A stretch of DNA of 50,858 bases from Cytophagales bacterium CG12_big_fil_rev_8_21_14_0_65_40_12 (lineage in GTDB: Bacteria; Bacteroidota; Bacteroidia; Cytophagales; Cyclobacteriaceae), in NCBI GenBank assembly GCA_002786855.1, contig PCUU01000080.1, positions 1 to 50,858 on the forward strand. Direction: 5' to 3'. Below, piece after piece: positions 17,478 to 26,030 of this stretch. Numbering within the stretch: the first letter of the stretch is position 1; every line of letters starts with the position of its first letter. The position numbers and the translations under genes were made by a program. The notes under the pieces were generated by a model that did no database searches, was not told the DNA's origin, and was given only the letters and a program-made list of their open reading frames with translations.

Positions 17478-18509
17478 ATGGCCGCAACTAAAGCAACATC
17501 TAAAGCAAAAGCAACTAAGGCAACCAAGTTCTCAAAAGAGACTTACATGTTCTGGTACGAGAACATGTTGTTGCAGAGAAGATTCGAAGAAAAAGCAGGT
17601 CAGCTTTATGGACAACAGAAAATCAAGGGTTTTTGCCATTTATACATTGGTCAAGAAGCCTGCTCGAGTGGTTCTGCCTCTGCTTTAAGAAAAGGTGACA
17701 AATGGATTACAGCCTACAGAGATCACGGCCAACCTTTGGCACTCGGAACAGATCCGAAAAGAATTATGGCTGAATTGATGGCCAAAGAAACAGGTGTTTC
17801 TAAAGGAAAGGGTGGTTCAATGCACATCTTCGACAAAGAAGTTGGGTTTATGGGCGGCCATGGCATCGTTGGAGGTCAAGTACCATTAGGTGCTGGGATT
17901 GCATTCGCTGAGAAGTTCAACAAAACTGGCAACCTCTGCATTTGTATGATGGGCGATGGTGCTGTGCGTCAGGGCGCTTTCCATGAGGCATTGAACATGG
18001 CCATGCTGTGGAAATTGCCAGTTATTTTTGTGATTGAAAACAATGGCTACGCCATGGGTACAGCTGTTGGCAGAAGCTCCAATGTAACCGAGCTATACAC
18101 TTTGGGCGAATCTTATGATATTCCTTCTGCACCAGTCGATGGTATGAATCCTGAGGCGGTGCATACTGCCGTAGAAGAGGCGGCAGACAGGGCCAGAAGA
18201 GGAGATGGCCCAACTTTATTAGAGTTCAGGACCTACCGATACAAGGGACACTCAATGTCTGATCCTGCAAAATACCGTACCAAAGAAGAGCTCAAAGAAT
18301 ACAAAGACCGTGACCCAATTGAAATGGTGAAAATCAAAATCTTGGCAAATGGCTGGGCTACTGAAGAAGATTTAAAGGAGATTGATGCTAAAATCAAAGC
18401 TGAGGTAGAAGAATCGGTGAAATTTGCCGAAGAATCCAACTACCCAGATCCTTCTGAAGCGTACAAGGATGTCTACGTTCAGGAAGACTATCCATACATT
18501 ATGGATTAG
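17478..18509 (+). CDS. pdhA: Pyruvate dehydrogenase E1 component, alpha subunit
   Basis: Thiamine-diphosphate-dependent E1 alpha chain that decarboxylates pyruvate and, with E1 beta, acetylates the lipoyl groups of E2. 343 residues. The TPP/Mg motif starts at GDGAVRQGAFHEALNMA and closes with IENNGYAM. The conserved YRDHGQPLALG, KGKGGSMHIF and GHGIVGGQVPLGAGIAFA segments and the loop YRYKGHSMSDPAKYR that corresponds to the eukaryotic phosphorylation site are all present. The first 18 residues are a low-complexity Ala/Thr/Lys tract not found in most homologues. E1 beta, E2 and E3 genes are not adjacent, so the complex is encoded at separate sites. Confidence 0.94.
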   Translation: MAATKATSKAKATKATKFSKETYMFWYENMLLQRRFEEKAGQLYGQQKIKGFCHLYIGQEACSSGSASALRKGDKWITAYRDHGQPLALGTDPKRIMAELMAKETGVSKGKGGSMHIFDKEVGFMGGHGIVGGQVPLGAGIAFAEKFNKTGNLCICMMGDGAVRQGAFHEALNMAMLWKLPVIFVIENNGYAMGTAVGRSSNVTELYTLGESYDIPSAPVDGMNPEAVHTAVEEAADRARRGDGPTLLEFRTYRYKGHSMSDPAKYRTKEELKEYKDRDPIEMVKIKILANGWATEEDLKEIDAKIKAEVEESVKFAEESNYPDPSEAYKDVYVQEDYPYIMD

Positions 18510-18520
18510 TATTTAAGCGG

Positions 18521-18548
18521 TTGTTTTTCAACATTTTCCTTATATTTG
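18521..18548 (+). promoter_or_regulatory. Bacteroidota-type promoter for the TPR gene
   Basis: TTG at 18521-18523, a 17-base spacer and TATATTTG at 18541-18548, a full match to the Bacteroidota -33/-7 consensus. It lies 18 bases before the ATG at 18567 and excludes the upstream in-frame start at 18546. The spacing is the same as at the tRNA-Ala promoter. Confidence 0.75.
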
Positions 18549-18566
18549 CGACCTAATTTTCAAGCG

Positions 18567-19256
18567 ATGGCTAATAAGACTTCTCAAGAAGCACATACAA
18601 CAAGTTCAAAAGACAGATCTTCTGTAGATAAAATGAAGAAAGAAATGGGTCCGGCAGGCTTTGCTGGGACTATTGCTGGTTTAGTAATCATTGTGATTGC
18701 CAGCGTTATCTATTTCATCAATTATAGCAAAACGCAAAAAAATGCCGATGGCCAGAACGAAATGTTTCAGGCACAGTACTATTTTGAGCAAGATAGCCTT
18801 GATTTGGCTTTGAACGGAGATGGTAGAAACCTTGGTTTTTTAAGTATCATCGATATTTATAGTGGCACAGAAGCAGCAAACCTCTCTAGTTTTTATGCAG
18901 GAGCAATTTATTTGAAGCAGCAAAAATTTGATGAAGCTTTGAATTACCTAAAATCGTTCAGCAATGATGATTATTTAGTTCAAGCCCGCGGATATGCCTT
19001 AACAGGTGACGCTTATATGGAGCTTGGTAACTTTAGCAATGCCGCGAATGAATACGAAAAAGCAGCTGCGGAAGTAGATGACAAATTCTTCTCACCAGCT
19101 TATTTAATGAAAGCTTCTTTGGCTTACGAGAAGCTTGGAGATTTCGAAGCGGCCATTAAACCTTTGGATAAAATCATCACAGAGTATTTTGGTGCTTCAG
19201 AGATAGTAAACGCAAAGAAACATAAGGCACGCCTAGAAGGCCTTGCCGGAAAGTAA
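18567..19256 (+). CDS. Membrane-anchored tetratricopeptide repeat protein
   Basis: 229 residues: a charged cytoplasmic N-terminus (about 1-38, Ser/Lys-rich), one transmembrane segment (about 40-60, GTIAGLVIIVIASVIYFI), then three to four TPR units in the periplasm (for example AGAIYLKQQKFDEALNYLK, GDAYMELGNFSNAANEYEKA, ASLAYEKLGDFEAAIKPLDKI). The layout resembles YfgM/ancillary SecYEG-type proteins, so a scaffold or chaperone role is possible but unproven. I recall this gene beside ribH in other Bacteroidota. It has its own promoter and is followed by a terminator, so it is likely monocistronic. Confidence 0.8.
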   Translation: MANKTSQEAHTTSSKDRSSVDKMKKEMGPAGFAGTIAGLVIIVIASVIYFINYSKTQKNADGQNEMFQAQYYFEQDSLDLALNGDGRNLGFLSIIDIYSGTEAANLSSFYAGAIYLKQQKFDEALNYLKSFSNDDYLVQARGYALTGDAYMELGNFSNAANEYEKAAAEVDDKFFSPAYLMKASLAYEKLGDFEAAIKPLDKIITEYFGASEIVNAKKHKARLEGLAGK

Positions 19257-19279
19257 TTCCTGATAAAGAATTAGCAATG

Positions 19280-19309
19280 AAGGTAAGGTCGAAAGGTCTT
19301 ACCTTTTTT
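19280..19309 (+). terminator. Terminator after the TPR gene
   Basis: Inverted repeat AAGGTAAG / CTTACCTT (19280-19287 and 19298-19305) with a ten-base loop, followed by a T tract. It lies between the TPR gene and ribH. Confidence 0.8.
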
Positions 19310-19335
19310 ATTTTATAAAATCGAAAATCAAAAAA

Positions 19336-19812
19336 ATGGCTTCAAACCTAAAGAACCTCAGCGATTATAGCAGTAAAAACGTGGCAGATATGAGCAAAAA
19401 GAAGTTTGCCGTGATCGTGTCAGAATGGAACGAAGAAGTAACGGAATCGCTCTATCAAGGCGCTTACGAGACGTTAGTGGCCAACGGAGTTGCGAAGGAT
19501 AACATTATACGCAAGTCTGTACCGGGCAGCTTCGAACTTACTTTGGCCGCTCAATGGATGGCTGAGCAAAAGAACATTGACGCGGTGATTTGTCTTGGCT
19601 GTGTAATTCAGGGAGAAACGCGTCATTTTGATTTTATCTGCGATGCCGTGGCCCATGGCATTACAAATGTGGCTTTGAAATACAATAAGCCAGTCATTTT
19701 CGGTGTACTAACCCCTAATAACCAAAAACAGGCTTTAGACAGAGCAGGAGGAAAACACGGCAATAAAGGTGATGAAGCTGCCATTACGGCCATAAAAATG
19801 CTCGGCTTTTAA
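19336..19812 (+). CDS. ribH: 6,7-dimethyl-8-ribityllumazine synthase
   Basis: Condenses 3,4-dihydroxy-2-butanone 4-phosphate with 5-amino-6-ribitylaminouracil to give lumazine, the penultimate step of riboflavin synthesis. 158 residues. Conserved elements are FAVIVSEWNEEVTESLYQGA, the VPGSFELTLAAQWMA substrate segment, LGCVIQGETRHFDFICDAVAHGI with the catalytic histidine, and VIFGVLTPNNQKQALDRAGG. The rest of the rib pathway is not in the window. No FMN riboswitch is seen in the short upstream gap, which is occupied by the terminator of the preceding gene. Confidence 0.96.
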   Translation: MASNLKNLSDYSSKNVADMSKKKFAVIVSEWNEEVTESLYQGAYETLVANGVAKDNIIRKSVPGSFELTLAAQWMAEQKNIDAVICLGCVIQGETRHFDFICDAVAHGITNVALKYNKPVIFGVLTPNNQKQALDRAGGKHGNKGDEAAITAIKMLGF

Positions 19813-19851
19813 GTCGAAAAAAATAGAAACTAAACTACCCATCAGTTTTCA

Positions 19852-21171
19852 ATGCAAGTATTAAAATTCGGAGGAACTTCGGTTGGGAAACCGGAGCGAA
19901 TGCATCAAGTTGCTCAACTAATCACAAAAGACAATGAGCCTAAAATTGTTGTGCTGTCTGCTTTGTCTGGCACTACCAATGCCTTGGTCGCTATTGGCGA
20001 GTCATTGGCCAAAAGCGATAAGGACGAAGCCAAGGCTAAAATCGAAGCGCTTAGAGCGCACTATTATACCTTCATTCAGGATTTACTTAAGAAGGAAGAA
20101 CTCAGGGCCGAAGCAAAGGCCATCATTGATGAGCACTTCGAGTTTCTTTTGATCACGCTAAAGATTTCCTTTAACGAAGCGCTCAATCGTGATATTCTTG
20201 CACAAGGCGAATTGATGTCCACCAAGCTCTTCACCCTATATTTAGAAGAAATTGGAGTGGATGCCAAATTGCTGCCTGCTTTGGAGTTTATGCGCACCAA
20301 CGAAGAGCATGAACCAGACTTGGATTTGATATCGGAAAAGTTGACTGCCTTACTAGAAAAAGAAAAGGGACCTTCAATTTTCATCACTCAGGGGTATATC
20401 TGCAAGAATTTTAAAGGTGAAATTGACAACCTACAACGTGGAGGCAGTGACTATACCGCTTCTTTAGTGGGAGCTGCCATTCAAGCCACCGAAATCCAAA
20501 TCTGGACGGATATTGACGGGATGCACAACAACGATCCACGTGTGGTCGACAAAACTTTCCCAATTGCTGAGCTTTCTTTTGACGAGGCAGCCGAGTTGGC
20601 CTATTTCGGGGCGAAAATCCTGCATCCAGCCTCAATTTGGCCAGCTCAAAAAATGGGGATTACCGTGCGCTTGCTCAATACCATGGAGCCTGAGGCAAAA
20701 GGTACTGTCATCAGTACGGCTACCACTTCGGACGATGTAAAGGCATTGGCCGCTAAAGACGGAATTACGGCCATTAAGATCAAATCGACTCGTATGCTAT
20801 TGGCATATGGCTTCTTGAGAAAGATTTTTGAGATTTTTGAGAAATACCGTACCCCAATTGATATGATCACGACATCAGAAGTAGCTGTTTCTGTGACGAT
20901 AGATGATGCTACTTATTTAACTAAAATCGTAGCAGAGTTAGAAAAATTCGGAACCGTAGAAGTTGACCGAAATCAAACCATCATTTGCGTAGTGGGTAAT
21001 TTTGTGGCGGAGCGCAAAGGCGTGGTCAATAATATTTTTGAAGCACTGACCAGCGTTCCAATCCGAATGATTTCATACGGAGGAAGCCGTCACAACATTT
21101 CATTGTTGACAGATAGAAGCTATAAAGAAGAAGCACTTCAAAAATTGAACACACATTTGTTCGATTTGTAG
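19852..21171 (+). CDS. lysC: Aspartate kinase (monofunctional)
   Basis: Phosphorylates aspartate, the first step to lysine, threonine, methionine and diaminopimelate. 439 residues: kinase domain with KFGGTSVG (5-12), GQGELMSTKLF-like segment AQGELMSTKLF, RGGSDYTASLVGAA and the WTDIDGMHNNDPR active-site loop, followed by two ACT domains (about 300-439) that probably mediate feedback inhibition. No homoserine dehydrogenase is fused to it, unlike the ThrA type. It starts 39 bases after ribH, so it could share its transcript. No leader peptide or lysine riboswitch is visible. Confidence 0.94.
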   Translation: MQVLKFGGTSVGKPERMHQVAQLITKDNEPKIVVLSALSGTTNALVAIGESLAKSDKDEAKAKIEALRAHYYTFIQDLLKKEELRAEAKAIIDEHFEFLLITLKISFNEALNRDILAQGELMSTKLFTLYLEEIGVDAKLLPALEFMRTNEEHEPDLDLISEKLTALLEKEKGPSIFITQGYICKNFKGEIDNLQRGGSDYTASLVGAAIQATEIQIWTDIDGMHNNDPRVVDKTFPIAELSFDEAAELAYFGAKILHPASIWPAQKMGITVRLLNTMEPEAKGTVISTATTSDDVKALAAKDGITAIKIKSTRMLLAYGFLRKIFEIFEKYRTPIDMITTSEVAVSVTIDDATYLTKIVAELEKFGTVEVDRNQTIICVVGNFVAERKGVVNNIFEALTSVPIRMISYGGSRHNISLLTDRSYKEEALQKLNTHLFDL

Positions 21172-21238
21172 AAGGGCTTTTTCAGGTCTTTTAACTTGCT
21201 GGGCTTATCCATTAATGCGATTTCGCGTATATTCGGAC

Positions 21239-21952
21239 ATGCGTAATTTCTGCCTCGTTCTTCTATCGCTTTTGTCCGTTGCTTTGAATGCTCAACAGGT
21301 TCAAGGGGATTGGCTTTTGGCATATATTGTTTCTACCCCTCCCGAAATGACCATGGGTGAAGATGGGGTAGACCTGGTGATTAAAGATGAATCAGAAGAA
21401 ATAGAAAGCTTTGTAGAGCAAGGCCTTATGTTGCTCACGATTTTACCCAATGGCAAGGCCGTGAGCTTTTATGCCGATGTAAAGGAAGAGTGGAAGGTGA
21501 TTCAGAATGGCAACCGATTGACATTTGAATCTAAAGCCGACACCCTCTACGGAAAATACAATGATAAGGGAATGCTTCAATTGCGATCGGTGATTGATGA
21601 ATTCCCTACCGAGTATCACTTTTCACCCTACGCTCCACAAGAATTTGATCTGGAATTGGGCAATTCCTCTTGGAGGATAAAAGATGAAGGTTTTCTCGAT
21701 GGAAAGACCTTTGAATTTCAGTCGAGCAATAATTTGCGAATTTGGACCAACGGCAAAGCGGTAGAAACAGATTATTTTTTGATACCACTCGGCAGGCATT
21801 TGGCCATTGAATTTTCATCTGGTGAATCGGATACGGGATTTGGTATAATTTATTTGGAAAGTAGGGACGAGAAAAATCTCTACGGTGTCATGTATGTCAT
21901 TGAGCAAGACGCTGCTCCTAAAAGAATAAAAGTTGAACTTTCAAGGCTTTGA
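21239..21952 (+). CDS. Secreted hypothetical protein
   Basis: 237 residues from the ATG at 21239, chosen because it begins a signal peptide (MRNFCLVLLSLLSVALNAQQ). The longer frame from 21215 would place charged residues ahead of it. The mature part is beta-rich, starts VQGDWLLAYI and alternates short strands with acidic turns, reminiscent of lipocalin-like domains of Bacteroidota that begin GxW, but I do not recognise a family. A -7-like TATATTCG lies four bases before the ATG, which would make the transcript almost leaderless. The GNAT gene follows after 20 bases and may be co-transcribed. Confidence 0.65.
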   Translation: MRNFCLVLLSLLSVALNAQQVQGDWLLAYIVSTPPEMTMGEDGVDLVIKDESEEIESFVEQGLMLLTILPNGKAVSFYADVKEEWKVIQNGNRLTFESKADTLYGKYNDKGMLQLRSVIDEFPTEYHFSPYAPQEFDLELGNSSWRIKDEGFLDGKTFEFQSSNNLRIWTNGKAVETDYFLIPLGRHLAIEFSSGESDTGFGIIYLESRDEKNLYGVMYVIEQDAAPKRIKVELSRL

Positions 21953-21972
21953 TTTCCTAACCCAAGTGACTT

Positions 21973-22422
21973 ATGGTTAATTTAATTCAAGCCTGCGAAA
22001 ATGATATTCCAATGATATTGGAGTTTATGAAGGACTTTTATGCCATTGATCATTACCCGTTTAAGCCAGAGCGTATAAGGCCAAACTTGCATAAGCTCAT
22101 CAGCGATAATTCAATTGGAAGGCTCTGGCTAGTGGAATATTCAGATCAAAAAGTGGGCTATTTGGCCTTGACTTTTGGCTTTAGTTTTGAATATGGCGGG
22201 CGAGATGCCTTTATAGATGAATTCTTTATTAAGGAAGGATTTAGGGGAAAGGGCATAGGTAAATTGGTTTTGAAATTACTTGAACCCTTAGCACTAGAAG
22301 CTGGTGTACAAACTTTACACTTGGAAGTAGAACCCCATAACAGCGCAGGAAATCAGCTGTATTTGAACGCTGGGTTTAAAGGCAACGACCGAATTTTACT
22401 CAATAAGGCAATCCATAAATAA
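21973..22422 (+). CDS. GNAT family N-acetyltransferase
   Basis: 149 residues with the complete GNAT fold: N-terminal VNLIQACENDIPMILEFM, central strands around KVGYLALTF, the acetyl-CoA pyrophosphate-binding loop FRGKGIGKLVLKLLE, and the C-terminal LHLEVEPHNSAGNQLYLNAGF. The EPHNSAGNQLY pattern is typical of members that acetylate small amines or protein N-termini, but the acceptor is unknown. It lies 20 bases after the secreted hypothetical gene on the same strand. Confidence 0.88.
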   Translation: MVNLIQACENDIPMILEFMKDFYAIDHYPFKPERIRPNLHKLISDNSIGRLWLVEYSDQKVGYLALTFGFSFEYGGRDAFIDEFFIKEGFRGKGIGKLVLKLLEPLALEAGVQTLHLEVEPHNSAGNQLYLNAGFKGNDRILLNKAIHK

Positions 22423-22568
22423 TTTATTCTACCTAACCGTTCAGAGGTTTGGCAGGCCAATATGTTCGAATTCCACTGGGCAAAATAAGGCTGAAAAGGC
22501 AGTATATATTGGCTTTTCGATCAATTTCTGCCATTAGTGTTTTGGATGAGTCGGTCTTCCGATTTCTG

Positions 22569-22608
22569 AAAAATGTAAAGCCATCCGAGCTGTCGGAACG
22601 GCTTTACA
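22569..22608 (-). terminator. Terminator of the large ABC permease gene
   Basis: Two-tier hairpin: outer arms TGTAAAGCC / GGCTTTACA (22574-22582 and 22600-22608) and inner arms TCCGA / TCGGA with loop GCTG. On the minus strand the outer arm is followed by a T tract, so it terminates the permease gene whose stop is at 22622. Confidence 0.8.
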
Positions 22609-22621
22609 CCCAATTAAAATT

Positions 22622-25021
22622 TTATTCGTCTCTTAATCTTTCAGAAGGATTAGAAAAAGCCGCTTTCAAGGTTTGAATGCTGATGGTAACAAAAGCAATT
22701 ACCCCAGAAATGAGCGCTGCCAAAACAAAAGGACCTGCTCCTAAATCAATTCTGTAGGCATATCCTGAAAGCCAATCTGACATAAAATACCAAGCGACAG
22801 GAAAGGCCAAGAACATGGCAATCACAATGAGGATGATGAACTCTTTAGATAGAATGCCAACGATTTGATTCACAGATGCACCGAGCACTTTTCTTATGCT
22901 GATTTCCTTGCTGCGTTGGGCAACCGTAAATGATGCTAACCCAAACAAACCTAAACAAGCCAGAAAAATAGCCAAGCCAGAAAAGATAGTGAACAACTGA
23001 CTTCTTTGGGTTTCCGAAGTATATAGGTTGGCAAAGCGATCATTTAAGAAATTGTAATTCAAGGGTGCGTCTGGCGAGAACTTTGAATAAAGTGCTTCAA
23101 TTTGTTCAATCGAACTCTTAATATTTGTGCCTTCTATTTTGATGGAAAAGTTTCTACTTCTGTTAGGTGCATTCAGTAAAATAATGGGCGAAATAGTGCT
23201 TTGAAGCGACTCAAAGTGGAAGTCTTTGACTACCCCAACTACTTTACCTTTTACCCCGCCATAAATCATATTTCTGCCAATGGCATCGTCTGCACTTTCC
23301 CAACCAATAATGGCTACAGATTTTTCATTCAGAATAAAGTTAGCGGAGTCAGTAGCGTATTCTTTTGAGAAATTTCTTCCGCTGGCCAGCTCCATTTGGT
23401 AGGTCGGAATAAAATCGGCATCAACCCCCAACATCTTTATGACAATTTCAGTAGGCAGCATTTCTCCATTCACTTCGGCTTGTGCTCCTTGAGAATCAAG
23501 CAATTGACCAGATGGCACCCTGCTTGAGCCGCCTACACTTTTAACGCCCTGAATAGTCAGAAGCTCATTTTTAAAGGCTTGATAGTTATCGCCTACTTGT
23601 TGGCTCACCCCCATGATCATCATTTGATCGCGGTCGTAACCAAGTTTCTTGTTTTGTATATAATCCAATTGATTGAACACCACCACAGTAGATACAATCA
23701 AGATCACCGAAATCGTGAATTGAACCACTACCAAAACACGCCTTAGTGCTCCACTTTTGGCACCGCTGGTAAGTTTCCCTTTCAGCACTTTTAAGGGTTG
23801 AAAAGAGGACAAGTAGAAGGCAGGATAACTTCCAGAAAGTACACCTACTAAAATGGCACTGCCTAAAATTATGGAAACCAATTTGAGATTTGAAAGCAAT
23901 TGAAATTCTAATTCAAGGCCAGTAAATGACCTGAAATACGGTAAAATTGATGCGGTTGCTACCACTGCCAAAACCAAGGCAAAAAACACAAGAACGATGG
24001 ATTCTACTAGAAACTGGTTGATCAACTTGCCTTTTCCCGCACCGAAGACCTTCCTCATGCCCACTTCTTTTGCACGGTTGGCAGAACGGGCCGTGGCCAA
24101 GTTCATATAATTGATACAGGCAATGGCCAAAATCAAAAAGGCAATGGCGGCAAAAATATAAACATAGTTGATGTCGCTATTTTGGCCTTGTTCGTCATCC
24201 AGATTTGAGTGAAGGTGAATATCCGTCAGCTTTTGAATATGAAGTGCGGTCCACGAATTGGCATTCTCTCCTAGGTGCTTGGTCAAGAAATCGGGTATTC
24301 TTCGTTCAATTTCATCAATACGACCTTCGGGTTTTAGGGTGAAAAAAGTTGCGAAATTATTGCTCCCCCAGTTTTGCATCATGGCTTCTCTTCCACCATA
24401 AAAAGCCTCTAAAGGCGTCATTTCGCTTATCATATCTATTGTCAACGAAGAATTATGGGGCAATTTTTTGAAAACACCTCTGACAATTAAATCTGCTTGA
24501 GAAAGAAAATTGATCGATTTACCTATCGGATCTTCATTGCCAAAATATTTGAAAGCCATTTCATCCGAAATGGCTACAGATCCTGGCTGGCTCAATGCCT
24601 CTTTCATGTCTCCTTCCACCATATCGAAAGTGAGAATTTCAGCGATTGCGGCATCGGCAAAGTAGAAATTATCTTCATCGTAGAGCTTGTTGTTGTATTT
24701 AACAGGCCCACCGACAGGCATCATTCGTCCAATTTTTTCAATCTCTCCAGAAAAATCCTCCCTGGCCAAAGGCCCAAAAGGAGGGGCTACTCTTGATAAA
24801 TGAAGTGAGGTGGAGCCATCTTGGCTTTTAAATTCACGCGTAAAGCGATAAACATTGTCGGCATTGACATGAAACTTATCATAGCTCGTTTCTTCCGAGA
24901 TATAGAGCCCGATTAACATACAGCAGGTAAGCCCAACGGCCAAACCCAAAATATTGATAATTGAAAATACCTTTTGCTTTTTGAGACTGCGGAGCGCAAT
25001 CTTTAAATAACTTTTGAACAT
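22622..25021 (-). CDS. MacB/FtsX-type ABC transporter permease
   Basis: 799 residues with the duplicated layout common in Bacteroidota: TM1 (about 20-42, FSIINILGLAVGLTCCMLIGLYI), a large periplasmic MacB-like core (about 45-280), three TMs with the FtsX motif around ANRAKEVGMRKVFGAGKGKLINQFL (about 310-420), then a second TM/periplasmic core/FtsX unit (about 430-799) with QRSKEISIRKVLGASVNQIVGILSKEF. Such proteins use ATP hydrolysis in a partner ATPase to drive periplasmic export or mechanical signalling. No ATPase gene is adjacent. The gene is monocistronic with its own terminator. Confidence 0.88.
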   Translation of the reverse strand: MFKSYLKIALRSLKKQKVFSIINILGLAVGLTCCMLIGLYISEETSYDKFHVNADNVYRFTREFKSQDGSTSLHLSRVAPPFGPLAREDFSGEIEKIGRMMPVGGPVKYNNKLYDEDNFYFADAAIAEILTFDMVEGDMKEALSQPGSVAISDEMAFKYFGNEDPIGKSINFLSQADLIVRGVFKKLPHNSSLTIDMISEMTPLEAFYGGREAMMQNWGSNNFATFFTLKPEGRIDEIERRIPDFLTKHLGENANSWTALHIQKLTDIHLHSNLDDEQGQNSDINYVYIFAAIAFLILAIACINYMNLATARSANRAKEVGMRKVFGAGKGKLINQFLVESIVLVFFALVLAVVATASILPYFRSFTGLELEFQLLSNLKLVSIILGSAILVGVLSGSYPAFYLSSFQPLKVLKGKLTSGAKSGALRRVLVVVQFTISVILIVSTVVVFNQLDYIQNKKLGYDRDQMMIMGVSQQVGDNYQAFKNELLTIQGVKSVGGSSRVPSGQLLDSQGAQAEVNGEMLPTEIVIKMLGVDADFIPTYQMELASGRNFSKEYATDSANFILNEKSVAIIGWESADDAIGRNMIYGGVKGKVVGVVKDFHFESLQSTISPIILLNAPNRSRNFSIKIEGTNIKSSIEQIEALYSKFSPDAPLNYNFLNDRFANLYTSETQRSQLFTIFSGLAIFLACLGLFGLASFTVAQRSKEISIRKVLGASVNQIVGILSKEFIILIVIAMFLAFPVAWYFMSDWLSGYAYRIDLGAGPFVLAALISGVIAFVTISIQTLKAAFSNPSERLRDE

Positions 25022-25244
25022 GGCGTTGTTGTTTTAGAGGTTAAAAAATCCTTTTGACCCTGGCTAAGCCGCCTGTTTAATGACCAATAAACAGCTTAAC
25101 TGCTTAAAGATAAAAAATCAAAGAGAAGGTTGCACAACCCTCAACTCATTATGCTTAAACGCTTGAAGTCAAAGAATAACGAAACCACCAATGCTGCTTG
25201 GAGTAATTTCTCCCTTAAATGACTGAGTTTTTAATTCTCTATTT

Positions 25245-25272
25245 TTGAATACCGCGCATATTACTATATTTG
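25245..25272 (+). promoter_or_regulatory. Promoter of tRNA-Ala
   Basis: TTG (25245-25247), a 17-base spacer and TATATTTG (25265-25272) match the Bacteroidota promoter consensus. The tRNA starts ten bases after the -7 element. The arrangement is the same as at the TPR gene promoter. Confidence 0.8.
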
Positions 25273-25282
25273 CGCTCCCAAT

Positions 25283-25356
25283 GGGGGATTAGCTCAGTTG
25301 GCTAGAGCGCTACACTGGCAGTGTAGAGGCCACCGGTTCGAATCCGGTATTCTCCA
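25283..25356 (+). tRNA. tRNA-Ala (anticodon GGC)
   Basis: 74-nt cloverleaf. Acceptor arm GGGGGAT pairs with ATTCTCC, including G3:U70, the alanine identity pair. The D arm begins AGCTCAGTTGG, and the anticodon stem CTACA/TGTAG holds the loop CTGGCAG, giving anticodon GGC. The T arm is CCGGTTCGAATCCGG. The CCA end is not encoded, since the discriminator A is followed by CTAA. It reads GCC/GCU alanine codons. Confidence 0.97.
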
Positions 25357-25358
25357 CT

Positions 25359-25389
25359 AAAAGCCTTATGTTTTCATAGGGCTTTTTTT
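25359..25389 (+). terminator. Terminator of tRNA-Ala
   Basis: Twelve-base stem AAAAGCCTTATG / CATAGGGCTTTT with one T-G pair and a TTTT loop, running into a T tract three bases after the tRNA. Confidence 0.88.
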
Positions 25390-25443
25390 ATGTCTACACT
25401 ATTAAGATTTTATATTCTGTAGCTACGTGAGATGTGCAATATT

Positions 25444-25923
25444 TTAAAGCACTCTCTTCGCCCGTTTGAACCTTTGAATATAATAAGTGGAAAAAAGGTT
25501 GCTTTCCGTAACGCCCAAAGAGGTAGAAGCGTGAATAAATCGAATATCCGAGTTGCCCATTACAGCAGTAACAATACCAGCATGAGTGATGTCATTTTTA
25601 CCTTTACCTGTCGCGAAAAATACCATATCTCCAGGGCGTAAATCTTTAATATTGATCTTTGCCCCTAGTTTTGATTGATCTTCGGAAGTACGTGGTAGTT
25701 TAAGATTTACACTTCTGAATGAATGATATAACAACGCAGAGCAATCCATTCCAACCCTGGTGGTTCCGCCATATTTATAGGGCGTGCCCAAATAGGATTT
25801 GGCGGTTTGAATAACAATGTCTGATTTACGAATGCTCGATTTAACTCCTCCAGCACAAGAAGAAATAATGACAACAAAACAGAGGAAGAGCAAAGAATGC
25901 CTTAAAAATTGTAATCGATTCAC
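25444..25923 (-). CDS. NlpC/P60 family cell-wall endopeptidase, lipoprotein
   Basis: 159-residue lipoprotein cysteine peptidase (family C40) expected to cut peptidoglycan stem peptides at the gamma-D-Glu-diaminopimelate bond. The start is a GTG at 25923, with no ATG available before the domain. A lipobox VVIISSC anchors it to a membrane. The catalytic cysteine is in GMDCSALLYHSF, the histidine in THAGIVTA, and the third polar residue in RFIHAST. The N-terminal YLGTPYKYGGTTRVG is standard for the family. There is no SH3 or LysM targeting domain. Monocistronic. Confidence 0.92.
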   Translation of the reverse strand: MNRLQFLRHSLLFLCFVVIISSCAGGVKSSIRKSDIVIQTAKSYLGTPYKYGGTTRVGMDCSALLYHSFRSVNLKLPRTSEDQSKLGAKINIKDLRPGDMVFFATGKGKNDITHAGIVTAVMGNSDIRFIHASTSLGVTESNLFSTYYIQRFKRAKRVL

Positions 25924-26030
25924 GCCTAGAGTAGTCAGGTTTGAGTAAATTTATAAAAATCATTTTAAAAGTTGTCTAAGCTCTTAAGGAATCTGTTTCC
26001 CCAAAGCGTTAATCGCAAAAGTCATATTGT

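Noticed and set aside
17383-17487. Longer recF reading frame reaching into pdhA
   Set aside because: The extra residues do not match RecF, which should begin at MHLESIGLHNFKNYE, and the extension overlaps the pdhA start.
22449-22676. Open frame of 75 codons between the GNAT gene and the ABC permease gene
   Set aside because: It runs through the permease terminator and into the permease 3' end, shows no conserved features, and has no promoter or ribosome-binding context.
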